Shown here: positions 1 through 10,048 of the stretch, in pieces | Numbering within the stretch: position 1 is the stretch's first letter | Layout of the letters: each line of letters opens with the position of its first letter | From: Streptococcus parasanguinis | GTDB taxonomy: Bacteria; Bacillota; Bacilli; Lactobacillales; Streptococcaceae | Direction: 5' to 3' | Length of the DNA stretch: 64,000 nt | Assembly (NCBI RefSeq): GCF_018499505.1 | Contig: NZ_JAHDAC010000001.1 | Location: 124,001-188,000 of the forward strand | The notes under the pieces: generated by a model | Told to the model about the DNA's origin: nothing | The model's input: the letters and a program-made list of their open reading frames with translations, nothing else | Database searches by the model: none | Translations under genes and position numbers: made by a program

Positions 1-488
1 TCGATCACCAGGAGCTCGTGAGTTTGGAGGGTTTGAGAATGATTGGTTCCCCATTCGAGTGTTAGTGGACAGAGAGCGTAGATCAATTGATAGCGACTCT
101 GACTTTTGACACTCTCTTTTGGGGATATAGCACTCATATGCCCCTGATAAGAAGGTTTGTAGATCAAATTAAAGTCTTGACAAGTCCCTTGGCTAGATAC
201 AGGATCTCCCCCATCAAAGAAGTAGCTTTGAAAGGGGTTCAAAACCACTTCTTTATGGTGATGGGTGAGCCTAATGGAGGCATTCAAGGGCATCAAGATC
301 CGGTGGTAGCCCGTGAGATCGGTAAAGTTACTTTTTTCAACCTCTACCGTTGCAGTAGAGAGGCGGAAGTCAAAGGTCCGATCTGGATAGCTTCCTCCCT
401 CTGGGGAGAGAAAGAGTTGGGTGGTTTGGCCACCAGACCAGGTAGAAATTTGATAATCTGCGGGGGTAAGATGAAGGAGAGTCACCAT
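1..488 (-). CDS. hutD: HutD-family protein (partial, C-terminus beyond left edge)
   Basis: Reading the minus strand from the ATG at 488 gives 162 open codons to the window edge. The N-terminus has the HutD/Ves cupin signature: a Trp-Ser-Gly-Gly-x-Thr-Thr-Gln core at about residues 17-24, then an FDFRLSTATVE stretch (about 42-52), a GYHRILMPL segment (about 66-74) and FFDGGDPV (about 100-107). HutD proteins accompany histidine-utilisation genes; their exact role is unsettled, and a regulatory or governor function has been proposed. The start lies 15 nt after the fhs stop with a GAAAGAAGG-type ribosome site, so it is probably the next gene of the leftward hut operon. Family assignment rests on motif recognition and context. 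Confidence 0.8.
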   Translation of the reverse strand, partial: MVTLLHLTPADYQISTWSGGQTTQLFLSPEGGSYPDRTFDFRLSTATVEVEKSNFTDLTGYHRILMPLNASIRLTHHHKEVVLNPFQSYFFDGGDPVSSQGTCQDFNLIYKPSYQGHMSAISPKESVKSQSRYQLIYALCPLTLEWGTNHSQTLQTHELLVI

Positions 489-503
489 AGGACGCCTTCT
501 TTC

Positions 504-2177
504 TTAAAAGAGACCAGTGATATTGCCGTGGGCATCGATATCAATCTTTTCACTGGCAGGAACTTTAGGTAGGCCAGGCATGGTCATAATGGTACCAGTG
601 AGAGCTACGATAAAGCCAGCTCCGGCAGCCACCTTAAGGTTACTGATTTTAACTGTGAAATCTTTTGGTGCTCCCATTTTCTTCGCATCATCCGAGAAGG
701 AATATTGGGTTTTGGCCATACAGATTGGGTAGTTTGAGAAGCCCAGAGCTTCCAATTCTTTGAGTTCGCGTTTGGCTGCTGGTGTTAAGCTGATGCCTTT
801 ACCACCATAGACTTTTGTGACGATCTTGGTCAATTTTGTTTCAATGCTGTCTTCTTCGTCATAGACATAAGAGAAGTGGTTTTCTTCTTGAGCTAGTTGA
901 ATGACTTTTTCAGCCAAGTCACGACCACCAGCTCCACCATGTGCCCAGACATCTGAAATGACCACATCTACATGGCGTTTCTTACAAGATTCATAGACAG
1001 CTTCTAGTTCAGCCTCTGTATCCAGTGGGAATTTGTTAATGGCGACGACCACAGGTAGGCCATAGACTTCTTGGATGTTGGCCAAGTGTTTGTCTAGGTT
1101 TGGTAGACCATCGATAACGGCTTGGACATTTTCAGTAGCCAAGTCTGCCTTGGCAACCCCACCATGCATTTTGAGGGCACGGATGGTTGCGACGAGGACA
1201 ACGGCAGCAGGTTTGAGCCCGGCCATGCGGCACTTGATATCGATGAATTTTTCAGCACCGAGGTCTGCTCCAAAACCAGCTTCTGTCACGACATAGTCTG
1301 CATATTTGAGGGCTAGTTTAGTAGCCAGCACACTGTTGCAGCCATGGGCGATATTGGCAAATGGTCCGCCGTGGATGATGGCAGGAGTATGCTCCAAGGT
1401 TTGTACCAAGTTCGGATGGATGGCATCTTTGAGGACAGCTGCCATGGCACCTCCAGCCTTGAGATCTTTGGCTGTGACCGGTTGTCCTTGGTAGTTGTAC
1501 CCAATAATGATGCGATCAAGACGTTCTTTGAGATCAAGGATATTTTCTGAGAGACAGAGAATGGCCATGATTTCAGAAGCCACGGTGATGTCAAAGCCAT
1601 CTTCACGAGGAACCCCGTTTGTTTTTCCTTGAAGGCCATCGACAATATGACGGAGCTGACGGTCGTTCATATCGACCACCCGTTTCCAGGTAATGCGACG
1701 AGAATCGATGCCCAACTCATTGCCGTGATGGATATGGTTGTCAATCAAGGCTGCAAGGAGGTTGTTGGCAATCCCAATGGCATGGAAGTCTCCGGTAAAG
1801 TGAAGGTTGATATCTTCCATTGGAACCACTTGGGCGTACCCGCCACCGGCAGCTCCACCCTTGATCCCAAAAACAGGGCCAAGAGACGGTTCGCGGAGAG
1901 CAATGACGGCTTTTTCACCAATAGCTGAAAGAGCATCGACCAAGCCAACAGAGGTGGTTGTCTTTCCTTCTCCAGCAGGTGTTGGAGAGATGGCTGTCAC
2001 AAGGATCAGCTTTCCATCTTCCTTATCCTTGAGTTGTTCCAGTTGGTTGCTATCAATTTTTGCCTTGTATTTTCCGTAGAGCGAAATATCGTCTTCGGTC
2101 AATCCAAGTTCAGCAGCGATATCGGTGATGGGCTTCATTTGGACAGAATTGGCAATTTCAATATCCGATAAAACCAT
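504..2177 (-). CDS. fhs: Formate-tetrahydrofolate ligase (hut-linked copy)
   Basis: 557 aa, the normal length for Fhs. It interconverts formate + ATP + THF with 10-formyl-THF + ADP + Pi. The nucleotide-binding loop [14 protein letters not shown] is near residues 66-79, followed by the [19 protein letters not shown] block characteristic of the family. It lies 35 nt after the cyclodeaminase gene in the leftward hut operon. Many streptococci carry a second, housekeeping fhs elsewhere; placement beside the formimino-THF genes suggests that this copy disposes of histidine-derived one-carbon units, possibly running towards formate and ATP. That direction is an inference. The start at 2177 is preceded by AAGAAGGGA. 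Confidence 0.95.
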   Translation of the reverse strand: MVLSDIEIANSVQMKPITDIAAELGLTEDDISLYGKYKAKIDSNQLEQLKDKEDGKLILVTAISPTPAGEGKTTTSVGLVDALSAIGEKAVIALREPSLGPVFGIKGGAAGGGYAQVVPMEDINLHFTGDFHAIGIANNLLAALIDNHIHHGNELGIDSRRITWKRVVDMNDRQLRHIVDGLQGKTNGVPREDGFDITVASEIMAILCLSENILDLKERLDRIIIGYNYQGQPVTAKDLKAGGAMAAVLKDAIHPNLVQTLEHTPAIIHGGPFANIAHGCNSVLATKLALKYADYVVTEAGFGADLGAEKFIDIKCRMAGLKPAAVVLVATIRALKMHGGVAKADLATENVQAVIDGLPNLDKHLANIQEVYGLPVVVAINKFPLDTEAELEAVYESCKKRHVDVVISDVWAHGGAGGRDLAEKVIQLAQEENHFSYVYDEEDSIETKLTKIVTKVYGGKGISLTPAAKRELKELEALGFSNYPICMAKTQYSFSDDAKKMGAPKDFTVKISNLKVAAGAGFIVALTGTIMTMPGLPKVPASEKIDIDAHGNITGLF

Positions 2178-2212
2178 AGAATCCCTTCTTTCTTTATTTT
2201 TATTTGCTAGGT

Positions 2213-2842
2213 TTAAGATAGACTTTCTAAAATGGTTTGGTAAATATTATCTGCAAGATCAGAACCGGTTTGGAGGAGTTTGAGTCCCTTACCGTGGTAT
2301 TCTTGGACGAAGTTTAGGTCCTTGATTCCTGAAATGTTGATCAAGACATTGAGCCAAGCACCTTGAAGGCCAGCTTTAAGATTCAGAGCAGCCACCCCTA
2401 GGTCACTAGCCGCGTTGGTGTTAGACTTGCCAACAGCTTCTTTGGTGGTTTCAAGAGCTTCAACGATGAGCTCCATCATAGAGAAAGGAGATACTGTCGC
2501 ATGTTTTAAGGCTTGTTGCATGGCTTCACGACGAGCAGCCTTCTCTTCTTCCGTTTCTTTTGGAAGATCAAAGACAGCTGATACGACGTTGAAAGCTTCT
2601 GTATCCTTGTCAATGGCTTCTAGTAACTGGTCTTGGAGTTGAGCGCTTTTTTCGTGAACCCCTTTGATGTGGTCTTCGAATTCAGCGTATTTTTTCTTTC
2701 CAATGGTCAGTTCACAGACCATTTTTGTAAGGGAAATCCCATTCGCAGCAGATAGAGCAGCAGCAGAACCACCACCTGGAGCTGGAGCATCTGAACCAAG
2801 AACCTTGGCAAACTCCGTAATACTTAAGTCAACTAGTTTCAT
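2213..2842 (-). CDS. fchA: Formimidoyltetrahydrofolate cyclodeaminase
   Basis: 209 aa, cyclodeaminase/cyclohydrolase family. It converts 5-formimino-THF to 5,10-methenyl-THF and ammonia, directly after the formimidoyltransferase step. The family's Gly-rich [15 protein letters not shown] segment is at about residues 20-34, and the rest is the expected helical fold. In vertebrates this domain is fused to the transferase; here the two are separate adjacent genes. It starts 12 nt after the upstream gene with an AAAGGGAG ribosome site, consistent with cotranscription. Gene symbols vary between genomes for this family. Confidence 0.92.
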   Translation of the reverse strand: MKLVDLSITEFAKVLGSDAPAPGGGSAAALSAANGISLTKMVCELTIGKKKYAEFEDHIKGVHEKSAQLQDQLLEAIDKDTEAFNVVSAVFDLPKETEEEKAARREAMQQALKHATVSPFSMMELIVEALETTKEAVGKSNTNAASDLGVAALNLKAGLQGAWLNVLINISGIKDLNFVQEYHGKGLKLLQTGSDLADNIYQTILESLS

Positions 2843-2854
2843 AGAACTCCCTTT

Positions 2855-3754
2855 CTAACCCAACAAGTGATTTTCCAAGACTTGTTTGCTGTAGTCAAAG
2901 TCTTCTAATTGCAAGTAGTATTCAGCAGAGTCGATCAAAGCCTTAGCAGGAGCGAGTCCAATGAGTTCTGTTCCGATGATGCGAACACCGTAACGTTGTG
3001 CTTCGAAACGAACGGTTTCCACAACACGATACAATGGGAATTGTTCCAAGTTGACCATATTGATGGAGACTTGGGCGATGTTGCGATCTTCTAGCATGAC
3101 ACCGATCGCTTTACAGTATTTGTATCCACCGCTTGATCCACGAATGATTTTAGAAATCTTATTGGCAATCTCTAGGTCGTCTGTATCAAGGTTGATATTG
3201 AAAGCAACGAGTGGCATCCGGACACCGACAGCTGTAACCCCTGCAGTTGGGTGAATCTTGCGTTCACCGTAGTCTGGCTTCCAGTCTTCTTCCAACAATT
3301 TTTCTGGCATTCCTTCAAATTGTCCTTTACGCACTTTAGCCAAGTTCTTCCGTTCTGGACGAGTTGCGGCATCTTCATAAAGGAAGATTGGAATACCTAA
3401 TTCACGATTGATGCGTTCAGCCACTTTATTAGCGATCTCAACGCATTCAGCAGTAGTGATATCTTTAACGGGAACGAATGGACAAACGTCTGTTGCCCCC
3501 ATACGAGGGTGTTCGCCTTCGTGCTTGGTCATATCAATGTTTTCAGAAGCGTATTTCACCAATTGGAAAGCCACTTCTTGAATGCTTTCTTCATCCCCAA
3601 CGAGTGTAAAGACGCTACGGTTGTGGCTGGCATCAGACGAGTAGTCGAGTAAAGTGACACCTGGAATACTTTTTGCTGTGGCTGCTAATCCGTCGATCAC
3701 AGCCTGATTGCGTCCTTCAGAGAAGTTTGGAATACACTCAACAATTTTTGCCAT
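2855..3754 (-). CDS. ftcD: Glutamate formimidoyltransferase
   Basis: 299 aa, matching the stand-alone bacterial transferase. It moves the formimino group of N-formimino-L-glutamate to THF, releasing glutamate, and is the last amino-acid step of this histidine route. Visible family features are the N-terminal VECIPNFSEGRN (residues 4-15), the EGEHPRMGATDVCPFVP block (about 80-96) and the SGGYKYCKAIGV segment (about 208-219). An 83-nt gap with a strong hairpin separates it from hutU, while only 12 nt separate it from the cyclodeaminase. The ribosome site is AGAGGT ahead of the ATG at 3754. Confidence 0.95.
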   Translation of the reverse strand: MAKIVECIPNFSEGRNQAVIDGLAATAKSIPGVTLLDYSSDASHNRSVFTLVGDEESIQEVAFQLVKYASENIDMTKHEGEHPRMGATDVCPFVPVKDITTAECVEIANKVAERINRELGIPIFLYEDAATRPERKNLAKVRKGQFEGMPEKLLEEDWKPDYGERKIHPTAGVTAVGVRMPLVAFNINLDTDDLEIANKISKIIRGSSGGYKYCKAIGVMLEDRNIAQVSINMVNLEQFPLYRVVETVRFEAQRYGVRIIGTELIGLAPAKALIDSAEYYLQLEDFDYSKQVLENHLLG

Positions 3755-3774
3755 ATGATTACCTCTTTTTATAG

Positions 3775-3819
3775 GAGAAGTTGGGGAGGAGGAGTCTTTG
3801 CATTTTCCTCCCCTTTCTC
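3775..3819 (-). other. Intercistronic hairpin between hutU and ftcD
   Basis: The gap holds a strong stem: GGGGAGGA (3783-3790) pairs with TCCTCCCC (3806-3813), and flanking GAGAA (3775-3779) pairs with TTCTC (3815-3819). It lacks a clean uridine run next to the stem in the leftward direction. It could be an mRNA processing or stability element, or a partial terminator that lowers expression of the folate genes relative to hutU. Confidence 0.55.
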
Positions 3820-3837
3820 AGTTTTTATTTTTTGATG

Positions 3838-5868
3838 TTAAAACAATTTTTGAACGGCTTCTTTGACCAAATCTTCATCTGCCAGATACGGAATGGTGAT
3901 GTGGTCTGTTCCTGCATGGAGACGGTTGTACTCGATCGCTGTTTCAATGGCATGGTTATTCCGTGCCCAGTTCCGACGAGCAACCCCACCCATAGTGTCC
4001 CAGGCAATGGCAGACTTGATAATTTCATCGATCCGGTGGCTACCGTCTAGGACGAGACCAAATCCACCGTTGATAGCTTTACCGATACCAGTACCACCAC
4101 CGTTGTGGAGAGCGACGAGACTCATACCGCGAGCAGCGTTACCAGCGTAACATTGAACCGCCATGTCACAAGTGACGTTCGAACCATCTTTGATGTTTGA
4201 TGTTTCACGGAATGGAGCATCTGTACCAGATACGTCGTGGTGGTCACGTCCGATCATGACCGGTCCGATCTTGCCTTGGCGAATGAGTTCATTGAATTTC
4301 AAAGCAATGTTGACACGGCCCATACAATCTTGATAGAGGATACGTGCTTGTGTACCAACCACCAGTTGGTTCTTTTCCGCATCGCGAATCCAGTTGTAGT
4401 TGTCGCGGTCTTGGTAGCGACGAGTTGGATCGATCGCTTCCATGGCTGCATGGTCAGTTGCAATCAAGTCTTCGTGTTTACCGCTGAGGCAGACCCAACG
4501 GAATGGACCATAACCATAGTCAAAGAGCATAGGTCCCATGATATCTTCTACATAAGATGGCCAAATGAAGCCGTCTTTGTCATCCAAGCCATTCTTAGAA
4601 ATTTCCTTGATGCCTGAGTCGTAAACAGATTTCATGAAGGCATTACCGTAGTCGAAGAAGTAAGTACCTTTAGCTGTCAAGGCTTTGATCACTGCAAAGT
4701 GACGAGCCAAGGTTTCATCAACCAAACGGCGGAAGGTTTCTTTGTCTTCTGCCAGCAAACGTGTCCGTTCTTCAAAACTAATGCCAACTGGGCAATAACC
4801 ACCATCATAAACGTTGTGGCAAGAGGTTTGGTCAGACAAGAGATGAACATGGACTTGGTGTTCGTTGACATATTCGAGCAAGTCTACGATATTACCATGG
4901 TAGGCAATCGAAGTGGATTCACCAGCTTCCAGTGCTGCTTGAGCCAATTTCACAGCTTCTTCGGCACTGTCTGTCACTTGGCTAATCCAGCCTTGAGAGT
5001 GACGAGTTTCGATCCGAGAGCGGTCCACTTCAGCGACGATGGCCACCGCTTTTGCGATTTCAGCTGCTTTCCCTTGAGCTCCGCTCATTCCACCGAGACC
5101 AGATGAAATAAAGAGTTTACCGGTCAAGTCGCCATCATCAGGCACACCGAGTTTGAGACGACCAGCATTGAGAAGGGTGTTGAAAGTGCCGTGAACGATT
5201 CCTTGAGGACCAATGTACATCCAGCCACCAGCCGTCATCTGACCGTAGTTGGTCACTCCCATTTCTTCAGCAATTTCCCAGTCGCGCATGTTGTCATACT
5301 CACCGATCAAGAGACCGTTGGTAATGACGACACGAGGAGCTTCTGGTTTCGATTTGAAGAGACCCAGAGGGTGACCCGATTCAACCACCAAGGTTTGGTC
5401 TTCTGTCATGACTTCCAAGTATTTCTTGATCAAGTTGTATTGCATCCAGTTGGCACAGACAGATCCTGTTTCCCCATAAGTGACCAATTCATATGGATAA
5501 AGAGCAATTTCAAAGCTCAAGTTGTTGTCAATCATGACCTGCATAGCCTTAGCAGCAGTGCATTTTCCTTTGTACTCATCGATTGGTTTTCCATAGATCC
5601 GATCTTTTGGACGGAAGCGATAGCCATAGATCCGACCGCGAGTTCTCAGTTCTTCCAGAAATTCTGGAATCAACTCTTGGTGGAATTTTTTAGGAATGTA
5701 ACGCAAAGCATTTTTAAGGGCAATTTCAGTCTGAGCTTGCGTTAAGCGGAAGCCTCTATCAGGTGCACGACGGATGCCTTCTTGAAAAGTCGCCTTTTCA
5801 GGTAGGACATCAAAGTCAAGTTTGACAGACATAGCAGCTGCAATTTCTTTCTCGTCTATAAATGACAT
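3838..5868 (-). CDS. hutU: Urocanate hydratase (long form)
   Basis: 676 aa. It is the NAD+-dependent enzyme converting urocanate to 4-imidazolone-5-propionate, the second step of histidine breakdown. Family blocks include YGETGSVCANWMQYN (about 130-144), the Gly-rich GKLFISSGLGGMSGAQGKAAEIA (about 250-272), GPFRWVCLSGKHEDL (about 455-469) and GNAARGMSLVALHNGGGTGIGK (about 579-600). It is longer than the roughly 555-aa proteobacterial enzymes, as in other streptococcal homologues. It is the first gene of the leftward operon, with a GGAGGG ribosome site. No hutH (histidase) lies in the window; it probably lies beyond the left edge. Confidence 0.96.
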   Translation of the reverse strand: MSFIDEKEIAAAMSVKLDFDVLPEKATFQEGIRRAPDRGFRLTQAQTEIALKNALRYIPKKFHQELIPEFLEELRTRGRIYGYRFRPKDRIYGKPIDEYKGKCTAAKAMQVMIDNNLSFEIALYPYELVTYGETGSVCANWMQYNLIKKYLEVMTEDQTLVVESGHPLGLFKSKPEAPRVVITNGLLIGEYDNMRDWEIAEEMGVTNYGQMTAGGWMYIGPQGIVHGTFNTLLNAGRLKLGVPDDGDLTGKLFISSGLGGMSGAQGKAAEIAKAVAIVAEVDRSRIETRHSQGWISQVTDSAEEAVKLAQAALEAGESTSIAYHGNIVDLLEYVNEHQVHVHLLSDQTSCHNVYDGGYCPVGISFEERTRLLAEDKETFRRLVDETLARHFAVIKALTAKGTYFFDYGNAFMKSVYDSGIKEISKNGLDDKDGFIWPSYVEDIMGPMLFDYGYGPFRWVCLSGKHEDLIATDHAAMEAIDPTRRYQDRDNYNWIRDAEKNQLVVGTQARILYQDCMGRVNIALKFNELIRQGKIGPVMIGRDHHDVSGTDAPFRETSNIKDGSNVTCDMAVQCYAGNAARGMSLVALHNGGGTGIGKAINGGFGLVLDGSHRIDEIIKSAIAWDTMGGVARRNWARNNHAIETAIEYNRLHAGTDHITIPYLADEDLVKEAVQKLF

Positions 5869-5906
5869 AGCAGAACCCTCCTTATTAGTTGGACTGTGAA
5901 TTTATA

Positions 5907-6035
5907 TTTTCTATATTGTATCCAAGAAACGTCAATAAAGAGTCAAAAAAAAATATAATTTTTAATAAAGCAAAAAAAAATGAGTGAAAAACTTTTTGAC
6001 TTTTTTTTGACGCTTTTCCTGTAGAATTGTAAAAT
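5907..6035. promoter_or_regulatory. Divergent hutU/hutI promoter with doubled inverted TTGAC boxes
   Basis: For hutI, TTGACG (6007-6012) and TAAAAT (6030-6035) are spaced by 17 nt. For hutU on the other strand, TTGACG (5935-5930) is followed 16 nt later by the weak -10 TAGAAA. Each side carries a second TTGAC box exactly 11 nt from the first (5946-5942 and 5996-6000), so the arms 5930-5946 and 5996-6012 form an imperfect inverted repeat around an A/T-rich centre. The arrangement looks like a shared operator over both -35 elements. Confidence 0.65.
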
Positions 6036-6068
6036 GAATAACAATGGAAATAGAAAGGAATGTTTCAT

Positions 6069-7316
6069 ATGTCTGCTGATATCCTATTAACCCACTTTAA
6101 CCAATTGTTTTGTCCGAATGATCTAGGCCATCCTCTCTATGGAGAAGAGATGGCAGAAGCAAAAATTCTTTCAGATGCTTATATTGCCATTAAAGATGGA
6201 AAGATTCTTGCAGTTGGGACAGGTCAACCAGACCCAGAACTGATCGATGACCATACGGAAGTGAAATCCTGTGAAGGAAAAGTTGCGACTCCTGGCCTGA
6301 TTGACTGCCATACCCACTTGGTCTATGGAGGTAGTCGTGAACATGAATTTGCGAAAAAATTAGCGGGTGTTTCTTACTTAGACATCCTCGCCCAAGGCGG
6401 TGGAATTCTGAGCACAGTTCGGGCGACACGGGAAGCTTCTTTTGAAAATCTCTATGACAAGTCCAAACGACTGTTGGATTACATGTTGCGTCATGGGGTG
6501 ACTACTGTCGAAGCCAAGAGTGGCTATGGTTTGGATTGGGAAACTGAAAAACGCCAGTTGGATGTTGTGGCTGCACTGGACCGTGATCATCAAATAGACT
6601 TGGTATCAACCTTTATGGCAGCCCATGCGATTCCCACAGAGTACAAGGGCCGTTCCCAAGAATATTTAGATCTCATTGTGGAGCAAATGCTTCCCAAAGT
6701 GAAGGAAGAAAAGCTAGCTGAGTTCTGTGATATCTTCTGTGAAAAAGGTGTCTTTACAGCAGATGAATCTCGCTATCTTCTTTCAAAAGCTAAGGAGATG
6801 GGCTTCAAGCTGCGGATCCATGCCGATGAAATCGAATCCATTGGTGGTGTTGATGTGGCAGCTGAATTGGAATCTACTAGTGCAGAACACTTGATGGTGA
6901 TTACCGATGAAGGCATTCAAAAATTAGCTGCAGCAAAAGTGATTGGAAATCTTTTGCCTGCTACAACCTTCAGCCTCATGGAAGATACCTATGCACCGGC
7001 TCGTAAGATGTTGGACGCTGGCATGGCCATCACCCTAACAACCGACAGTAACCCAGGGTCTTGTCCGACAGCCAATCTCCAGTTTGCCATGCATCTGGGT
7101 TGCTTCATGATGCGCCTAACTCCAGTAGAAATTCTCAATGCGGTGACCATCAATGCAGCCTATTCAGTTGATCGTGCCAAAACAATCGGCTCTTTCGATG
7201 TTGGCAAACAGGCTGACATTACCATCTTTGATGCACCAAATCTAGATTATCTCTTCTATTTCTTTGCGACAAATCTAGTGACAGATGTCTACAAGAAAGG
7301 TCAAAAAGTCATTTAA
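6069..7316 (+). CDS. hutI: Imidazolonepropionase
   Basis: 415 aa, metal-dependent amidohydrolase. It opens 4-imidazolone-5-propionate to N-formimino-L-glutamate, the substrate of the formimidoyltransferase encoded opposite. The metal-site [14 protein letters not shown] follows the first strand (about residue 70), with [11 protein letters not shown] (about 182), [13 protein letters not shown] (about 244) and [13 protein letters not shown] (about 318) further on. An in-frame ATG at 6060 abuts its AAAGGA ribosome site with no spacing; the ATG at 6069 has a 9-nt spacing and is the better start. It is transcribed alone and ends at a strong terminator. Confidence 0.95.
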   Translation: MSADILLTHFNQLFCPNDLGHPLYGEEMAEAKILSDAYIAIKDGKILAVGTGQPDPELIDDHTEVKSCEGKVATPGLIDCHTHLVYGGSREHEFAKKLAGVSYLDILAQGGGILSTVRATREASFENLYDKSKRLLDYMLRHGVTTVEAKSGYGLDWETEKRQLDVVAALDRDHQIDLVSTFMAAHAIPTEYKGRSQEYLDLIVEQMLPKVKEEKLAEFCDIFCEKGVFTADESRYLLSKAKEMGFKLRIHADEIESIGGVDVAAELESTSAEHLMVITDEGIQKLAAAKVIGNLLPATTFSLMEDTYAPARKMLDAGMAITLTTDSNPGSCPTANLQFAMHLGCFMMRLTPVEILNAVTINAAYSVDRAKTIGSFDVGKQADITIFDAPNLDYLFYFFATNLVTDVYKKGQKVI

Positions 7317-7335
7317 CCGACTCCATTTCATTTGG

Positions 7336-7374
7336 GACTTTGCTGGTTTGCAAAAATCAGCAAAGTCTTTTTTT
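7336..7374 (+). terminator. Terminator of hutI
   Basis: GACTTTGCTG (7336-7345) pairs perfectly with CAGCAAAGTC (7358-7367), followed by seven T. Confidence 0.9.
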
Positions 7375-7426
7375 AAAAAAACCTATCCCTGTAGGGAATA
7401 GGACCACTTTAGTGGGAAATTAAAAT

Positions 7427-7590
7427 TTGACGTTCAAAGAATATTTTTCTTACTTTCTAATGTACAAAAAGGGAAATTCTTGATAGAATAGAAGTAATAT
7501 TGAATATTTTCTTCAATATCATCTGTTTGACTGGAAAACAGATTGTTTAAATTATTCATCAAACGAACAGGTTGTTCAACAGACCTGTCT
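7427..7590 (+). promoter_or_regulatory. Leader region of phosphoketolase with three successive hairpins
   Basis: A weak promoter may lie at TTGACG (7427-7432) with TACTTT (7451-7456). Downstream are three short stems in a row: ATATTGAA/TTCAATAT (7497-7504/7512-7519), ATCTGTTT/AAACAGAT (7521-7528/7536-7543) and ACAGGT/ACCTGT (7567-7572/7583-7588). The last stem ends just before the GAGGAG ribosome site. The start of transcription and any regulator are unknown; leader control is an inference from the stems. Confidence 0.4.
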
Positions 7591-7610
7591 AGAAATTGTG
7601 AGGAGACAAG

Positions 7611-9995
7611 ATGACTGTCGATTATAACAGCAAAGCTTACTTGGATAAAGTAGACGCTTGGTGGCGTGCAGCCAACTACATTTCAGCTGCTCAAATGTAC
7701 TTGAAAGATAACCCATTGTTGAAGCGCGAAGTCGTTGAAAATGACTTGAAGGCTCACCCAATCGGACACTGGGGAACTGTACCAGGGCAAAACTTTATCT
7801 ATGCTCACTTGAACCGTGCCATCAACAAATACGACTTGGATATGTTCTACATTGAAGGACCAGGTCACGGTGGACAAGTAATGGTATCGAACTCATACTT
7901 AGATGGTTCTTATACTGAATTGAATCCAAACATCCCACAAAATGAAGAAGGCTTCAAACACTTGTGTAAGATCTTCTCATTCCCAGGAGGGATCGCTTCT
8001 CACGCGGCGCCTGAAACACCAGGATCTATCCACGAAGGTGGAGAACTTGGTTATGCTCTTTCTCACGCTGCTGGTGCTGTATTGGATAATCCAGATGTGA
8101 TTGCTGCCACAGTTATCGGTGACGGTGAAGGAGAAACAGGTCCATTGATGGCTGGTTGGTTGTCAAATACCTTCTTGAACCCAGTCAACGATGGGGCTAT
8201 CCTTCCAATCTTCTACCTCAACGGTGGGAAGATCCACAACCCAACCATCTTCGAACGCAAAACAGACGAAGAATTGGCTCTCTTCTTTGAAGGTCTTGGT
8301 TGGAAACCAATCTTTGCGAATGTCACTGCAATTTCAGAAGACCACGAAGCTGCACACGCTTTGTTTGCTGAAAAATTGGACGAAGCAATTGAAGAAATCA
8401 AGAAAGTCCAAGCAGAAGCTCGTAAAGGTTCTGCTGAAGAAGCAACTCAACCAGTATACCCTGTCTTGATTGCTCGTATTCCTAAAGGTTGGACAGGTCC
8501 AAAAGCATGGGAAGGAACACCAATCGAGGGTGGATTCCGTGCGCACCAAGTTCCAATCCCAGTAGATGCTCACCACATGGAGCATGTCGATGCCCTTCTT
8601 TCATGGTTGGAATCTTACCGTCCAGCTGAATTGTTCGACGAAACTGGTAAACTAGTTCCTGAAATTGCTGAAATTGCACCAAAAGGTGACCGTCGCATGG
8701 CTATGAACCCAATCACAAATGCTGGTGTGATCAAACCAATGAACACAGCTGATTGGAAGAAACATGCTCTTCAATTTAACACACCAGGTGAAATCATGGC
8801 TCAAGACATGATCGAATTTGGTAAGTATGCGGCAGACTTGGTAGATGCGAACCCAGATAACTTCCGTATCTTTGGTCCAGACGAAACCAAATCAAACCGT
8901 CTTCAAGAAGTCTTCACTCGTACAAGCCGTCAATGGTTAGGACGTATGAAACCAGACTACGATGAAGCATTGAGCCCTGCTGGTCGTGTCATTGACTCTC
9001 AATTGTCAGAGCACCAAGCAGAAGGAATGCTTGAAGGATATGTCTTGACAGGTCGTCATGGATTCTTTGCTTCTTACGAATCCTTCCTTCGTGTTGTGGA
9101 TTCTATGATCACTCAACACTTCAAATGGTTGCGTAAGTCTAAGACACATACAACATGGCGTAAAAACTACCCGGCCTTGAACTTGATTGCAACTTCAACT
9201 GTCTTCCAACAAGACCACAATGGTTACACTCACCAAGATCCAGGTATCTTGACTCACTTGGCTGAGAAAACTCCTGAATATATCCGTGAGTACTTGCCAG
9301 CAGATACCAATAGCTTGCTTGCGGTGATGGATGAAGCCTTCAAGGGAGAAGATGTGATCAACTTGATCATTTCTTCTAAACACCCACGTCCTCAATTCTA
9401 CTCAGCTGATGAAGCAGAAGAATTGGTTCGTGAAGGATACAAGGTGATCGATTGGGCATCAACTGTTTCAGCAGATGAAGAGCCAGATCTTGTCATTGCA
9501 GCTGCAGGTACAGAGCCAAACTTAGAAGCTCTTGCAGCCATCACAATCTTGCACAAAGCCTTCCCAGAATTGAAGATCCGCTTTGTCAACGTTATCGACA
9601 TCTTGAAATTGCGTCACCCATCCGTTGATGCGCGTGGACTTTCAGATGAAGAGTTCGACAAAGTCTTCACAACTGATAAACCAGTCATCTTTGCCTTCCA
9701 TGGTTATGAAGGCATGATCCGTGATATCTTCTTCAACCGTCACAACCATAACCTTCGTGTACATGGTTACCGTGAAAACGGGGATATCACCACACCATTT
9801 GATATGCGTGTGATGTCTGAGTTGGATCGCTTCCACTTGGCACAAGATGCAGCTAATGCAGCTCTTGGAGATGCAGCAAGCGCATTTGCAGCGAAGATGG
9901 ATGAAACAATCGCCTTCCACCATGACTACATCCGTGAAAACGGAGACGACATTCCAGAAGTTCAAAACTGGAAATGGGAAAACGTGAATAAATAA
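7611..9995 (+). CDS. xfp: Xylulose-5-phosphate/fructose-6-phosphate phosphoketolase
   Basis: 794 aa, full length. This thiamine-diphosphate enzyme cleaves xylulose-5-P (and often fructose-6-P) with phosphate to acetyl-phosphate plus a triose- or tetrose-phosphate, giving a route to acetate and ATP that bypasses part of glycolysis. Diagnostic blocks are the N-terminal [20 protein letters not shown] (about 46-65), [10 protein letters not shown] (about 80-89), the ThDP motif [15 protein letters not shown] (about 167-181) and HQDPG (about 540). Codon use is highly biased, with many GAA/AAA/GGT codons, as for abundant glycolytic proteins. The ribosome site is GAGGAG, 6 nt before the ATG. It is monocistronic with its own terminator. 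Confidence 0.97.
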   Translation: MTVDYNSKAYLDKVDAWWRAANYISAAQMYLKDNPLLKREVVENDLKAHPIGHWGTVPGQNFIYAHLNRAINKYDLDMFYIEGPGHGGQVMVSNSYLDGSYTELNPNIPQNEEGFKHLCKIFSFPGGIASHAAPETPGSIHEGGELGYALSHAAGAVLDNPDVIAATVIGDGEGETGPLMAGWLSNTFLNPVNDGAILPIFYLNGGKIHNPTIFERKTDEELALFFEGLGWKPIFANVTAISEDHEAAHALFAEKLDEAIEEIKKVQAEARKGSAEEATQPVYPVLIARIPKGWTGPKAWEGTPIEGGFRAHQVPIPVDAHHMEHVDALLSWLESYRPAELFDETGKLVPEIAEIAPKGDRRMAMNPITNAGVIKPMNTADWKKHALQFNTPGEIMAQDMIEFGKYAADLVDANPDNFRIFGPDETKSNRLQEVFTRTSRQWLGRMKPDYDEALSPAGRVIDSQLSEHQAEGMLEGYVLTGRHGFFASYESFLRVVDSMITQHFKWLRKSKTHTTWRKNYPALNLIATSTVFQQDHNGYTHQDPGILTHLAEKTPEYIREYLPADTNSLLAVMDEAFKGEDVINLIISSKHPRPQFYSADEAEELVREGYKVIDWASTVSADEEPDLVIAAAGTEPNLEALAAITILHKAFPELKIRFVNVIDILKLRHPSVDARGLSDEEFDKVFTTDKPVIFAFHGYEGMIRDIFFNRHNHNLRVHGYRENGDITTPFDMRVMSELDRFHLAQDAANAALGDAASAFAAKMDETIAFHHDYIRENGDDIPEVQNWKWENVNK

Positions 9996-10002
9996 GAAAA
10001 AG

Positions 10003-10024
10003 AGCCGGAGCAATCCGGCTTTTC
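10003..10024 (+). terminator. Terminator of xfp
   Basis: AGCCGGA (10003-10009) and TCCGGCT (10014-10020) flank a GCAA tetraloop and are followed by TTT. A 19-nt copy of this terminator recurs at 10287-10305. Confidence 0.8.
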
Positions 10025-10048
10025 AGATTTAAGACAAAGTCATATTAA

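Noticed and set aside
87-572. 161-aa plus-strand reading frame at the left edge
   Set aside because: It is antisense to the HutD-family gene, whose minus-strand frame has clear family motifs, and it lacks a ribosome site.
5191-5745. 184-aa plus-strand reading frame
   Set aside because: Shadow of hutU, which is full-length with all family motifs on the other strand.
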